DNA of 64,000 bases, taken from an uncultured Desulfovibrio sp. Lineage in GTDB: Bacteria > Desulfobacterota > Desulfovibrionia > Desulfovibrionales > Desulfovibrionaceae. The number at the start of each line of letters is the position of its first letter. Within the stretch, counting starts at the first letter, position 1. Position numbers and translations under genes: made by a program. Positions 42,683 through 51,974 of this stretch are shown in pieces. The stretch is taken from contig NZ_CABSIF010000005.1 of NCBI RefSeq assembly GCF_902477725.1, positions 212,186-276,185 on the forward strand. The letters run 5' to 3'. The notes beneath the pieces are model-generated. The model made no database searches. It worked only from the letters and a program-made list of their open reading frames with translations, and was not told the DNA's origin.

Positions 42683-43674
42683 GGCGCGGGCGTATCCTGC
42701 AAAATAATTGTCACGGGCATGCCCTGCCGCATGACGTTTTCCGGATCCTGCGCCTGTACGCGCAGCCGGTAGACCAGAGCCGTGCGCACCTCGCGCGTTT
42801 CAACGGTCTTGGGGGTAAATTCCGCCGTGGGCGAAATAAAGCCCACCGTGCCGGGAAAGCTCTTTCCTGGCGCTGCGTCCACCAGAATCTTCACAGGCAT
42901 GCCGGGTTTGACGCGCCCCAGATTGGGTTCGTCCACATAGGCCCGCAGCCACAGGGGGTCGGCAAGGGTGAGGGTGTACACGGTCTGCCCGGCCTGCACT
43001 ATGGCCCCGGCCTCGCGGGCGCGGGTCAGCACAATGCCCTTTTGCGGCGCGGCAAGCACTGCGTCGCGCAACTGGATTTCCGCATGATTGAGGGCTGCGG
43101 CAGCAGCGGCAACAGCGGCCTTTTGCGCCAGAACTTCCTCTTCCCGGTAGCCGGAAAGCAGCATGTCCAGCTGGTCCTGATTGGAACGCAGCTTGGCGCT
43201 GGCCTCGCTGTACTGGGCGCGGGCGTTGTCCAGATCTTTTTGCGAAATAGCGTTGGAAACGCGCATGGCCGCCACGCGGTTCAGGTTGATTTGCGCGTTT
43301 TCTGCCAGGGCGGCAGAGCCGCTCACCGCAGCGCGGGCCTGAGCGATTTCTTCCACGCGGTAGCCGCGCTCAAGACGCAACAGGGAGGCCTGCTGCCTTT
43401 CAAGTTCTGCGGCGGCCTGATCGCGCTGCTGGGTCAGCAGATCATCGTCAATCCGGGCCAGTGCCTGACCGGGGGCGACGGCATCGCCTTCGTCAACAAG
43501 CACTTTTGCAATGCGCCCGTTAACGCGAAAGCTCAGGTCAACCTGCCGTATATCCACATTGCCATACAGCACAAGCTGATCTCCATCATGCCGCAGCCAC
43601 TTCCACAATAATACAACCAGCAACAGCACAGCCAGCGCCGCGCAAAAAATCAGAATCTTACGGGGAACAGTCAT
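42679..43674 (-). CDS. HlyD/YbhG-type membrane-fusion adaptor
   Basis: Adaptor of 331 residues: membrane anchor (about 7-27), half-lipoyl motif VNGRIAKVLVDEGDAVAPG, a long alpha-hairpin (about 75-200, rich in Ala/Gln), and a second barrel domain with AYVDEPNLGRVKPGMPVKI. First gene of the four-gene exporter; GGGAGGAAT precedes the ATG. It should bridge the ABC permeases to an outer-membrane channel encoded elsewhere. Confidence 0.88.
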   Translation of the reverse strand: MTVPRKILIFCAALAVLLLVVLLWKWLRHDGDQLVLYGNVDIRQVDLSFRVNGRIAKVLVDEGDAVAPGQALARIDDDLLTQQRDQAAAELERQQASLLRLERGYRVEEIAQARAAVSGSAALAENAQINLNRVAAMRVSNAISQKDLDNARAQYSEASAKLRSNQDQLDMLLSGYREEEVLAQKAAVAAAAAALNHAEIQLRDAVLAAPQKGIVLTRAREAGAIVQAGQTVYTLTLADPLWLRAYVDEPNLGRVKPGMPVKILVDAAPGKSFPGTVGFISPTAEFTPKTVETREVRTALVYRLRVQAQDPENVMRQGMPVTIILQDTPAP

Positions 43675-43892
43675 ATTCCTCCCAGCTTGCATTCACCGCA
43701 AGCAGTACCGCGCCAGATAATTTTATGACGGGGCAGTTGCCCCGCTACCTGGCAGAATAGCTAGAGGAGGGGGGCTTGTCCATGCGGCACAACACATACA
43801 ATACAATAGTTGATTTCGGCGAGTTTGTGGGGCATGCAAAAGAAGCAGCAAAATGCTGCCAGGAACACGTCTTAAACTATACCGGGGACATC

Positions 43893-45350
43893 ATGACAAA
43901 CCATTCGCCTGTTTTCAGCATCGCCAGTGTTATGAGGGTTACAGCGATGTTTGCACTCACCTTGATCCTGTACGCCCCGGTCAGCCCCGCCGCGCAACAG
44001 CCAAAGGAATTTCCCGATGCCGCTGCGGTAGAAAACATTGCCGCGCAAGGTTTTGTTTATGGCCTGCCCATAGTGATGCACTACGCCGTCACCTACGAAT
44101 ACTCCGTTGACACCAAGTCCCCGCAGTACAAAGCGCCCTTCAACGCCCTGCGCAACGGGGCGCGGGTGTTCACCTACAAGGATACCGTGGTCATCACGCC
44201 CAACAGCGACACGCCCTACTCCTTTGCCTGTCTTGACCTCAGGGCCGAACCGGTGGTCATTACCGTGCCGAAGGATACGGACGGGCGGTATTTCAGTGTG
44301 CAGCTTGTGGACGCCAATACTTTCAACTTTGGCTACATAGGCAGCAGAACAACGGGCAACGGCGGGGGCAGCTATCTTGTGGCAGGGCCGGAATGGAAGG
44401 GCGCAGCACCTGCGGGCATGCGCGTGTTCCGCTCCAACGCGCAGTTTGCCATGGCCCTGTTCCGCACCCAGATGTTCAACCCCGCAGATATTGAAAATGT
44501 GCTGAAATTCCAGACAGGCTACGCCGTAAAACCCCTCTCGGCCTTTTTGGGCCAAACGCCGCCCCCGGCGCTTCCCATGCCGCCCTTCCCCAACATCGGG
44601 CAGGATTTTGTAAAGCCGGAATTTTTTGATTATCTGGCCTTTGCGCTGCAATTTGCCCCGGCCGGGCCGGAAGAAGTCGCTATCCGCGCCCAGCTTGCCA
44701 GTATTGGCGTGATCGCAGGCAAACCCTTTGTATTTGATGCCCTGCCCAAGGATACGCAGGCAGCACTGCTGCGCGGTCTGCAAAAAGGCGCTGGCATGGT
44801 CGATGCCTCCATCACAAGGCCGGGGCTTCGCGTGAACGGCTGGAAGATGCGTTCTCCCTTTGGCAACAGGGAGTTCTTTAACGGGGACTGGCTGATGCGG
44901 GCGGCCGGGGCCAAGGCGGGCATTTACGGCAATGATGCCGAAGAAGCCGTGTACCCCATGACCAAAACGCTGGCTGACGGCAGCCCTCTTGACGGAAGCA
45001 AGCACAAGTACCGCATGACCATTCCCGCCGGGCAATACCCTCCGGCCAAGGCTTTCTGGTCTGTGACCATGTACGACGGCAATACCCAGTTGCTCATAAA
45101 AAATCCCATTGACCGCTACCTGATCAATTCGCCCATGCTGCCGGACATGAAAAAAAATCCCGATGGCTCGCTTACCATCCTGATCCAGCGCGATTCCCCT
45201 GGCAAAGCGTTCGAAAGCAACTGGCTGCCCGCGCCGGACGGCCCGATCTTTCTTGTAATGCGCCTGTATTGGCCTGAAACCGAAGGGCTCTCCGTGCTGC
45301 CGCTGGGCAAGGGAACCTGGCAGCCCCCCAAGGTGGAAATGAACGACTAA
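43893..45350 (+). CDS. Exported DUF1254/DUF1214 protein
   Basis: Periplasmic protein of 485 residues with a signal peptide (hydrophobic about 18-33). The N-terminal DUF1254 half has GFVYGLPIVMHYAVTYEYSV and PNSDTPYSFACLDL. The C-terminal DUF1214 half has AKAFWSVTMYDGNTQLLIKN, FLVMRLYWPE, and a Trp/Pro-rich end. The family is widespread and of uncertain role, linked to envelope or stress contexts. Start at 43893 was preferred for the Shine-Dalgarno and the signal peptide. Confidence 0.8.
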   Translation: MTNHSPVFSIASVMRVTAMFALTLILYAPVSPAAQQPKEFPDAAAVENIAAQGFVYGLPIVMHYAVTYEYSVDTKSPQYKAPFNALRNGARVFTYKDTVVITPNSDTPYSFACLDLRAEPVVITVPKDTDGRYFSVQLVDANTFNFGYIGSRTTGNGGGSYLVAGPEWKGAAPAGMRVFRSNAQFAMALFRTQMFNPADIENVLKFQTGYAVKPLSAFLGQTPPPALPMPPFPNIGQDFVKPEFFDYLAFALQFAPAGPEEVAIRAQLASIGVIAGKPFVFDALPKDTQAALLRGLQKGAGMVDASITRPGLRVNGWKMRSPFGNREFFNGDWLMRAAGAKAGIYGNDAEEAVYPMTKTLADGSPLDGSKHKYRMTIPAGQYPPAKAFWSVTMYDGNTQLLIKNPIDRYLINSPMLPDMKKNPDGSLTILIQRDSPGKAFESNWLPAPDGPIFLVMRLYWPETEGLSVLPLGKGTWQPPKVEMND

Positions 45351-45372
45351 GCACGCAGTGCAAAAGGCTCAT

Positions 45373-45915
45373 ATGACTTTTCATTTCACAGTGCGCCCTG
45401 CAATCTGGGCGGTCTGCGTTGCTGCCATCTGGCTGGCCCTGATGGCAGCAGCGCAGACCGCAAGGGCCGAGAACTACGGCTGGTTTTCACTGGAAGCGCC
45501 CCAGGGCTGGCAGGCCGAAGCCCCGTCAACCCTGGCCGGAGCGTGGGTGCTTGCGCTCACCGGGCCGGAAGAGGCCGTCCATGTGCGCATCATGGTGGGC
45601 AAAACCGCAGGGCCGCCGGATGCGGCTGACGTGGCAGGATTGCTGCGCGCCGCCGCCGGAGTGCGGGAGCCTCTACGCAGGGCTGATGCCCAGTATGTTT
45701 TCAGAGGAAAAGACGCGCTGGGAGTGGACACGGCCTGTATTGTGGGAGCGGATCAACAGGCAGGCGTATACATGGCCGTGCTGTGCAGTGGCGACGTTGA
45801 CCGGGCAGAAGACCTGCTGGCCGCGCTGCGCGGGGGATCAAACCCCGCAATGCTGCCCCTGCGGCATGCCGTGCGCGGCAGCATTGAACCCCGTTTTCTG
45901 CCCGTAGCGCAATAA
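45373..45915 (+). CDS. Small exported protein, paralogue-like of 36963
   Basis: Protein of 180 residues with a clear signal peptide (about 8-28, ending ARA-E) and a core that begins YGWFSLEAPQGWQAE, matching the position of YYSLDLPADWVV in the other copy. Two cysteines appear (in DTACIVG and AVLCSG) and may form a disulfide. Unknown function. It follows the DUF1254 gene by 22 bases and is probably co-transcribed. Confidence 0.6.
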   Translation: MTFHFTVRPAIWAVCVAAIWLALMAAAQTARAENYGWFSLEAPQGWQAEAPSTLAGAWVLALTGPEEAVHVRIMVGKTAGPPDAADVAGLLRAAAGVREPLRRADAQYVFRGKDALGVDTACIVGADQQAGVYMAVLCSGDVDRAEDLLAALRGGSNPAMLPLRHAVRGSIEPRFLPVAQ

Positions 45916-45950
45916 ACGGCACGGGGCAGGCCGGGGTAAAAGACAAAAAA

Positions 45951-46718
45951 TTACTGTTGCAGCACTGGCTTGCGGCTGCGCTGTATGGGCTTGCCCAGCC
46001 CCATGCCTTCTGTGGAGCGCAGCACCTCTGCGGCCCTGGCCTCATCGCCGCGCAGCAGCACCAGCACCACATAGAGTTTACCCGAGCGCTCCATCTTTGT
46101 ACGCATTCCCCGGCCCTCCAGACGCTGACGCAAAGAGTCCACAGCGTCCGCATCCTTGAATGCTCCCACCTGAAATACATAATCGTACATTCCAGAGGTC
46201 TGCGGTCTTGCAATGCCGACTTGAGCCGCCTGCTGCCCTGCCGCGCTACCTTGCACACCACCTTGCTGTGCTGGCGCAACCCCGGCCTGAGCCACGCCTG
46301 CAGGTTTGGGCTGCACTGGCGTCATGGGCGGCAAGGGTTTGAGCGGGGCATCACCCGTGGCGGCATCGTTACGCAGCACTCTGGCAAAACGCAGTTCCTC
46401 GGCGGCCAGCACTTTTTGTTTGGGTTCGCTTGCTCCCGCATCCGCGCTGGAGGCTTGATCGCCGTCCACGGCATGCGGGTCATCGTCCGGCGTGGTCGCG
46501 GATGAAGGGGCGCTTGCCGCAGACGAGCCCGACCTGACCGCAGTGGGTTGCGGGTGGGCCTTCCAGTAAGCCCTGCCGCTCATAACCCCGCCAAGGTATG
46601 CCAACACCACTGCCGCCACCACCAGAAAGCCTGCCGCCAGCAAGGACGAAGGGCGCAGGCACAGGCATTTTTTATCATTTGCCTGATCGGATGAAGGCTG
46701 ACGGGTAGCAGGAGGCAT
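45951..46718 (-). CDS. SPOR-domain membrane protein
   Basis: Protein of 255 residues. The cytosolic start is followed by a transmembrane helix (about 26-48, GFLVVAAVVLAYLGGVMSG), a Pro/Ala-rich periplasmic linker, and a C-terminal SPOR domain (about 177-255, YDYVFQVGAFKDADAVDSLR; VVLVLLRGDEARAAEVL). SPOR domains bind denuded peptidoglycan at the division septum. The start 46718 has CGGAG upstream. Layout resembles FtsN/DedD-type proteins. Confidence 0.82.
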   Translation of the reverse strand: MPPATRQPSSDQANDKKCLCLRPSSLLAAGFLVVAAVVLAYLGGVMSGRAYWKAHPQPTAVRSGSSAASAPSSATTPDDDPHAVDGDQASSADAGASEPKQKVLAAEELRFARVLRNDAATGDAPLKPLPPMTPVQPKPAGVAQAGVAPAQQGGVQGSAAGQQAAQVGIARPQTSGMYDYVFQVGAFKDADAVDSLRQRLEGRGMRTKMERSGKLYVVLVLLRGDEARAAEVLRSTEGMGLGKPIQRSRKPVLQQ

Positions 46719-46960
46719 GGAATCTCCGGATGTTGGGGTTTGCTGCGATAATCGTGCGCAGGGAGGGACAGAAAGAACGTCGGCGCGGGCAACCATATCA
46801 ATGCATGGCGCTGGCGTAAAGTACGCCGGTAATCTGCACGACAGATCATTGCAAACACTGCCCTATATAGTCTTTTGCAACCAGAGCTTCCGTGGCCGCT
46901 TGCGGGCCTGCCCTGCGCTCTGCTATCATGCTGGCACAAGTTACAAACATGGAGTACGCC

Positions 46961-47956
46961 ATGACCAAGGATGTATGGTTTCTTCGCATATACGCGGCCA
47001 TCTGTCTTGTGCTGGCCGGAGCGATCATTGCTGGCGCGGCCTCTGCCGCCCATATAGCAAAACCCGGCCCTGAACCGCAAATCCTCACCATCATCAACGC
47101 CACAGGCGAGGATATTCTGAGCATGGGCTTTCAGACTGGCCGCAGTATGCATTTTGTGCGGTTCGACATGCCTCCCGCCGGGCGGGACGACATTGAAAAC
47201 CCCGGCGCGGTCACCAACCTGCGCGTGGACACAGGCCTTGCCCTGTGGATTTTCAAAGATGTGCCGCTGGCCAAGGCGCAAAGCGTGACCCTGCGCATGA
47301 GCGAAAAACCCGTGCTGGAACTCGCCATTTCCAAGGGAGAACAGCAACGCCTGACCGGCGAAGCGCAAAGCCTGCTGCCGGGGCCGGATGCTGGCCCGGT
47401 CTGCGCGCTTGACCGTTTTCGCCCCGGTATGCCCATGAAGGACGTTTGCACTCTGCTGAGCGCCACGCCGCAACGTGACGACAACGATGCCGTGCTTGCC
47501 AGCCTTGGCTTTGCGGGTATGGTCTGGGCCGCGCGGCTCGAGCCTGCCCAGCGCGGGGAAAAGCCTTCAAGCAAGACTCCCCTTGTGCTTGACCACATGG
47601 AACTGCGCCGCAAGCTGGATCAGGAAACCCTGGACAAACTGCTGAGCGCCCTTTACGAGCAAAAATACAGCCCATGGCAGGCTGAATTGCCGGGGCTGGA
47701 TATCAACTTTACCCAAATGCCGTCCATGGATCTGAACAAGCAAAAGGACATGCTGCGGCAGGTGCTTGAGTATTTCATGTCTGCCAGCAAGGGCGAAGCC
47801 ACCATCATGCTCGCTCCCACAGAAATGCTGCCCAAGCTTGCGGATGCCGATGCCCCGAGCAGCGATGTGCAGCTGTTCACCATCACCCTGCGCCCGGCTT
47901 CAAAAAATCTTGTGGTGGATGTTGCCGCCTATCAGGAAAGCGAAGAATCAAGATAA
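46961..47956 (+). CDS. Exported protein of unknown function
   Basis: Protein of 331 residues with a signal peptide (about 10-30, AGAASAA). Two halves are visible: a beta-rich domain starting ILTIINATGEDILSMGF with an FKDVPLAKAQSVTLRMSEK region, and a second part with ELRRKLDQETLDKLLSALYE. One cysteine pair is in AGPVCALDRF and MKDVCTLLSA. I do not recognize the family. TGGAG lies upstream of the ATG; a second ATG four codons earlier has no site. Divergent from the SPOR gene. Confidence 0.5.
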   Translation: MTKDVWFLRIYAAICLVLAGAIIAGAASAAHIAKPGPEPQILTIINATGEDILSMGFQTGRSMHFVRFDMPPAGRDDIENPGAVTNLRVDTGLALWIFKDVPLAKAQSVTLRMSEKPVLELAISKGEQQRLTGEAQSLLPGPDAGPVCALDRFRPGMPMKDVCTLLSATPQRDDNDAVLASLGFAGMVWAARLEPAQRGEKPSSKTPLVLDHMELRRKLDQETLDKLLSALYEQKYSPWQAELPGLDINFTQMPSMDLNKQKDMLRQVLEYFMSASKGEATIMLAPTEMLPKLADADAPSSDVQLFTITLRPASKNLVVDVAAYQESEESR

Positions 47957-48003
47957 ATTACCGATAGAATATTCCAGAGCCTGTCAGCGGACGGTCTGAA
48001 CGT

Positions 48004-48042
48004 AAAAAGGCATCCTCAGCCAAGAGCCGGGGATGCCTTTTT
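48004..48042. terminator. Bidirectional terminator between converging genes
   Basis: AAAAAGGCATCC ... GGATGCCTTTTT, with T-runs on both strands. Confidence 0.85.
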
Positions 48043-48069
48043 GAATTTTCTGTGTCAGGCCGGGGCTGT

Positions 48070-48735
48070 TTAAAGCCTGCCTTCCTTCTTGGCGGCGCGC
48101 ATGTTCCGCAGCCAGTTGTACCAGCCTTCAAGGCCATCGCCTTTGCGGCAGGAAACCTCAAAGATATCCAGATCTTTATTGAGCTTTGTGGCAAAATTGC
48201 GGGCGCGCGCAAGGTCAAAATCCACGTAGGGCAGCAGGTCGACCTTGTTGAGCACCATTGCCTTGGCAAGGTTGAACAGCAGGGGGTACTTTTCCGGCTT
48301 GTCGTCACCTTCGGCAACGCTCAACAGGGCGACCTTGGCGTCTTCGCCGCAATCAAATTCCACAGGGCACACAAGGTTGCCCACGTTTTCAATAAAAAGG
48401 ATATCCACGCCGGTGAGGTCAAGGCTTTCCAGCGAGGTAAGGATCATGTTGCTGTCGAGGTGACAGCCGCCGTCTGTATTGATCTGCACGGCCTGCGCGC
48501 CTGTGGCGGCAACGCGGCGGGCATCGTTATCTGTCTGGAGGTCGCCTTCCACCACCGCCATGCGGAATTCTCCGGCCAGATCGCTCAGGGTGCGTTCCAG
48601 CAGGGTGGTTTTACCCGCGCCAGGCGAGCTGATGAGATTCAGCGACAATATTCCCTTTTCGGTAAGCAGCCGACGCACGTTATCGGCCATTTTTTCGTTG
48701 GCTTCCAATACATTGCGAACCACAGGAATTTGCAT
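48070..48735 (-). CDS. hypB: Hydrogenase nickel-insertion GTPase HypB
   Basis: GTPase of 221 residues inserting nickel into [NiFe]-hydrogenase. It has the P-loop SSPGAGKTTLLE, the metal-site region DGGCHLDSNM and VCPVEFDCGEDAKV, and the G-domain motif VLNKVDLLPY. It lacks the N-terminal Cys motif and the His-rich stretch seen in some homologues. AAGGAG precedes the ATG. It is encoded downstream of hypA by 117 bases on the same strand, so HypA delivers nickel to its partner HypB. Confidence 0.94.
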   Translation of the reverse strand: MQIPVVRNVLEANEKMADNVRRLLTEKGILSLNLISSPGAGKTTLLERTLSDLAGEFRMAVVEGDLQTDNDARRVAATGAQAVQINTDGGCHLDSNMILTSLESLDLTGVDILFIENVGNLVCPVEFDCGEDAKVALLSVAEGDDKPEKYPLLFNLAKAMVLNKVDLLPYVDFDLARARNFATKLNKDLDIFEVSCRKGDGLEGWYNWLRNMRAAKKEGRL

Positions 48736-48852
48736 TCAATTCTCCTTGCTTGCCGTCGGTACGGCGTGGTCATGAGCCAGAAAGATAAGAAAAGGCAAAG
48801 ACGGCAGTGAAAGGAGCAAACCGGCCCCCTGGAGAGCCAGAGGGCAAAAGGG

Positions 48853-49206
48853 TTAGCTGGCTTCCAGACGGTTGAGATAGAGTTCCCTGCCCTGCTCAAC
48901 CACATGTCCGAACTGCTCGCCGCAATCGGGACACGGCAGCCAGAGAGCATCCTGCCCCTCCCCGCCAAAAACTTTACCGCATGCGGAGCAGCGCAGCCGT
49001 AGCGGAAGCTCGGTAAGCTCCAGGCGCGCGCCTTCGTGCGGGGTACCCTGCACCATGACTTCAAAGCAGAATTGCAGCGACTCGGGCACAACACCAGAAA
49101 GCGAACCGTACGTGACGTTCACAACTTCCAGACGAGTGCAGCCCTGACGGGCTATTTCATCCTCAGCCATCTGCAACAGGCTTTGTGCTATGGACATTTC
49201 GTGCAT
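48853..49206 (-). CDS. hypA: Hydrogenase nickel chaperone HypA
   Basis: Protein of 117 residues with the nickel-binding N-terminus MHEMSIAQSLL (His2, Glu3) and a zinc ribbon formed by LRCSACGKVF and LPCPDCGEQF. It binds nickel and docks with HypB for hydrogenase maturation. The Shine-Dalgarno is weak. Sits at the head of the hypAB pair. Confidence 0.94.
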   Translation of the reverse strand: MHEMSIAQSLLQMAEDEIARQGCTRLEVVNVTYGSLSGVVPESLQFCFEVMVQGTPHEGARLELTELPLRLRCSACGKVFGGEGQDALWLPCPDCGEQFGHVVEQGRELYLNRLEAS

Positions 49207-49275
49207 GGGGTTATGCTAGCCCAAAGACCCGGCCCCGTAAAGGCCAGAAGCGAATCTTGCTATTCGACGCAAATA

Positions 49276-50247
49276 ATGTACATTTTGCACATGCGTCGCT
49301 CAAAATTTTCTGGCGTCTTCTCATTCTCTGCCGACTGGACAGAGAGCCGCAGCAAAACGCACTACTTCGTCTGGGAGCTTCCAGACGGAGCCTTTGCGGT
49401 GCAGGAACTCAACGCCGCGTTCCAGCCTGTGACAGAAGTGGAGCGCATAAACGCAAAAACCTTTTCCCAGTCATTCAAGGCAGAGCATAATATTTTGGCT
49501 ATGCCGGTGATTACGCCGGATCTCAGCCATTTTGAATCTGCCCCGCCCGCGCCAGCCCCCCAACAACCGGATGCTGCGGCAGCACAACCTGCCCGCAAGG
49601 CTGGAGCACCCAAAGCCAAAGCTGGGAGTACGCCGCTCCAGACGCTTTCAAAGGCCAAACTGCCCGAATCGGTGGAAGTGGCCCCCGAGCTGCCCGACAT
49701 GGGGCTTATTCCCTTTCCTTCCCGTACCGCCACCGGCGTCACCGCTGTTCACTATGACGAAGGCCCAGCGCCAGCTGCCGCTGCCGCGCCCAAGAGGGCC
49801 TACGACCTTGAAGCCGCCCGCAAGGCCAAGATGGTGGAGTCAAAGCTGCGGGAGACTTTTCGCCAGACATTGCTGCGCCTCAAACGCCCGCGCGAGCGCA
49901 AGGCAGCACTGCTTGCCCTTGAGCAGTTGGCGCAGACCAAGGACGGCATCATACCCGCCCACAAGCATATGTTCCGTGATTTTGGCGTACGTCTGCGCCA
50001 GAATTCCCAGCCCGACCTCGCCCTGCTTTTTTCACGCAAGGCAGTGGAACTGGCCCCCGAGGACGATCACGCCCACTTCAACCTGGCGCGCATTCTCTGT
50101 TCGCTTGGCCTGTATGACGAAGCCGCCACCCACATCGGCACGGCTTTGAGCATGTCCAGCGGAGAGCCTCTCTACTTCAAGCTGTTGGAACACATCCGCG
50201 AACTCAAACGGACGCGCAGCGCTGGCAAGCCCACGCCCCAGCGCTGA
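49276..50247 (+). CDS. TPR-repeat protein
   Basis: Protein of about 323 residues. A short N-terminal domain (HYFVWELPDGAFAVQELNAA) is followed by a Pro/Ala-rich linker (about 88-125), a charged helix (RETFRQTLLRLKRPRERKA) and a C-terminal tetratricopeptide region (LALLFSRKAVELAPEDDHAH; LARILCSLGLYDEAATHIG). No Shine-Dalgarno is visible; the start could be the ATG at 49276 or the one at 49291. Unknown function, likely protein binding. Followed by the AMIN-domain gene after 41 bases. Confidence 0.55.
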   Translation: MYILHMRRSKFSGVFSFSADWTESRSKTHYFVWELPDGAFAVQELNAAFQPVTEVERINAKTFSQSFKAEHNILAMPVITPDLSHFESAPPAPAPQQPDAAAAQPARKAGAPKAKAGSTPLQTLSKAKLPESVEVAPELPDMGLIPFPSRTATGVTAVHYDEGPAPAAAAAPKRAYDLEAARKAKMVESKLRETFRQTLLRLKRPRERKAALLALEQLAQTKDGIIPAHKHMFRDFGVRLRQNSQPDLALLFSRKAVELAPEDDHAHFNLARILCSLGLYDEAATHIGTALSMSSGEPLYFKLLEHIRELKRTRSAGKPTPQR

Positions 50248-50288
50248 GCCGCTGTTCCAACCCAAGTCATTGGCAGGAGCCTTTTGGC

Positions 50289-51029
50289 ATGAACAAAGTA
50301 ATTCTCGGTCTTCTTGTGGCAGTGTGTGTTCTGGGCATGGCGCTTATCATGCTCAATGAACGCATGCGCAAGCCTGAACCAGCAAACCCCGCAGGCATTA
50401 TCGCGCCTGTCACCTCCCCGGATGCGGCCCCGCCCGCCGATGCTGGCAACCAGTCCGCCACGTCTCCTTCCCTGCATCTGCCCCCGCAGACCCCGAGCGG
50501 CATTCCTGATCTCAACGCCAGCGGCGAAGCCCCGGCCCGCGCGCCCATCCCCAGCCTGAAGCCGGAGGAAAAGAGCGCCCCGACAAGCAATGTAGCCGCT
50601 GCCGAACCCCAGCCAGCCGTTGCCAAACCAGTGGTGCAGCCCAAGCCTGTGACCCCTGTCACGGAAAAAACAGCACCAGCGGCAGAACCCGCGAAGGAGA
50701 AAGCCGCCAAGGCCGCGCCGCAGCACAAGAACATCACCAAGTTTGTGGTTCTTGCGCGCGACAAGGGCGCAACAGTGCGCCTCGTGGGTGCTGCGCCCAT
50801 TGTCTACAAAAATATGCAACTCAGCGGCCCTGAACGTCTGGTTATTGACCTGGACGGCAAGTGGCAGGTCAAGGCGCCCGGCGTACCCAAGAACCCTGCG
50901 GTGACCAACGTGCGCATTGGCAAGAGCGATGACAAAACACGCATTGTCATTGACCTGACGGGCAAGATTCAGCCCAAGTTCACGCTTTCAAAAGATGGTC
51001 ACACCCTGGACATCCGCCTGGATCATTAG
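50289..51029 (+). CDS. AMIN-domain membrane protein
   Basis: Protein of 246 residues: a single N-terminal membrane anchor (about 4-22), a long Pro/Ala/Lys-rich periplasmic stretch (about 27-145) and a C-terminal AMIN domain (about 150-246, GPERLVIDLDGKW; DDKTRIVIDLTGK; LDIRLDH). AMIN domains localize periplasmic proteins to peptidoglycan or outer-membrane complexes. AGGAGCC lies just upstream. It may tether an envelope machine; the partner is unknown. Confidence 0.75.
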   Translation: MNKVILGLLVAVCVLGMALIMLNERMRKPEPANPAGIIAPVTSPDAAPPADAGNQSATSPSLHLPPQTPSGIPDLNASGEAPARAPIPSLKPEEKSAPTSNVAAAEPQPAVAKPVVQPKPVTPVTEKTAPAAEPAKEKAAKAAPQHKNITKFVVLARDKGATVRLVGAAPIVYKNMQLSGPERLVIDLDGKWQVKAPGVPKNPAVTNVRIGKSDDKTRIVIDLTGKIQPKFTLSKDGHTLDIRLDH

Positions 51030-51078
51030 GGCATGACCGGGTGGCCCACGCCGCCCCGACACCATCATTTGCAAACAG

Positions 51079-51115
51079 AAAAGTCGGCTGTTGTTCAACA
51101 ACAGCCGACTTTTTA
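51079..51115. terminator. Strong bidirectional terminator
   Basis: AAAAGTCGGCTGTTGTT-CAAC-AACAGCCGACTTTTT hairpin between the AMIN gene and the converging proC operon. Confidence 0.9.
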
Positions 51116-51172
51116 TTTCCATCCCCTGTCAGGCGTACTAGCAAACGACAGGCCAACGGCAGGCGCAGGGCC

Positions 51173-51970
51173 TCAGCTTTCCATTTCCTTGCCGCGCGCG
51201 TTGGCGGCCAGCACGGATTCCACCAGCAGACCTGCAAGGCCTGCGCGGTCAAGCACGTTCACGCCCGCGATGGTCACTCCGCCGGGGGAGCAGACATCGT
51301 CACGCAACTGCATGATGGGCGAGGTGCTCTGCTCGGCCATTTTGGCGCATCCGCCAAAAAGGGCCGTGACCATCTCGCGCGATTCCTTGTGCTGAAAACC
51401 AAGTGTAACGCCAGCCTGCACCAGCCCCTGCATCATGGCAAACACATAGGCAGGCCCTGCTCCGATAAGAGCTGTGAACGCTGTGAACTTGCTTTCCGGC
51501 AGTTCCACGCACACGCCCAACGCGCCGAACAAAGCCTGAATGTCGGCCTTGCTGGTTTCGGGCAGATCAGGATCGTCAAAGCAGAGGGCGAACACGCCCA
51601 TACCCACAAGGGCCGGGGTATTGGGCATGCAGCGCACCACTGGGCAACGCCCTTCAACCGCCTCGGTGAGGCGCTGGAGGCTCACGCCCGCAGCAACGGA
51701 AACCAGGGTTTTCCCGGCTGTCAGCCCTGGGCGCATCTGCGCAAGCACCTCTGCCGCCTGATAGGGTTTAACGCCCAGCACCAGCACGTCGGCGGCCTGC
51801 GCCACAGCCCGGGGGCTTTCCATCACGCGCACGCCAAGCTCTTCAAGCGGGCGCATGCGTGCAGCGGTTCTGTTGAAACCGCACAGTTCGTAGCCGCCCT
51901 TGCGGGCAAGCCCGGCCATGATGGCCCCGCCCATGTTGCCGCATCCGACACAGCCGATTTTGAGCGCCAT
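51173..51970 (-). CDS. proC: Pyrroline-5-carboxylate reductase ProC
   Basis: Enzyme of 265 residues converting pyrroline-5-carboxylate to proline with NAD(P)H. The Rossmann motif is IGCVGCGNMGGAIMAG, followed by GVKPYQAAEVL and VVRCMPNTPALVGMGV. The C-terminal dimer domain has ALIGAGPAYVFAMMQG and DDVCSPGGVTIAGV. GGAG precedes the ATG. It follows ndk after four bases and shares that operon. Confidence 0.95.
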   Translation of the reverse strand: MALKIGCVGCGNMGGAIMAGLARKGGYELCGFNRTAARMRPLEELGVRVMESPRAVAQAADVLVLGVKPYQAAEVLAQMRPGLTAGKTLVSVAAGVSLQRLTEAVEGRCPVVRCMPNTPALVGMGVFALCFDDPDLPETSKADIQALFGALGVCVELPESKFTAFTALIGAGPAYVFAMMQGLVQAGVTLGFQHKESREMVTALFGGCAKMAEQSTSPIMQLRDDVCSPGGVTIAGVNVLDRAGLAGLLVESVLAANARGKEMES

Positions 51971-51974
51971 AATA

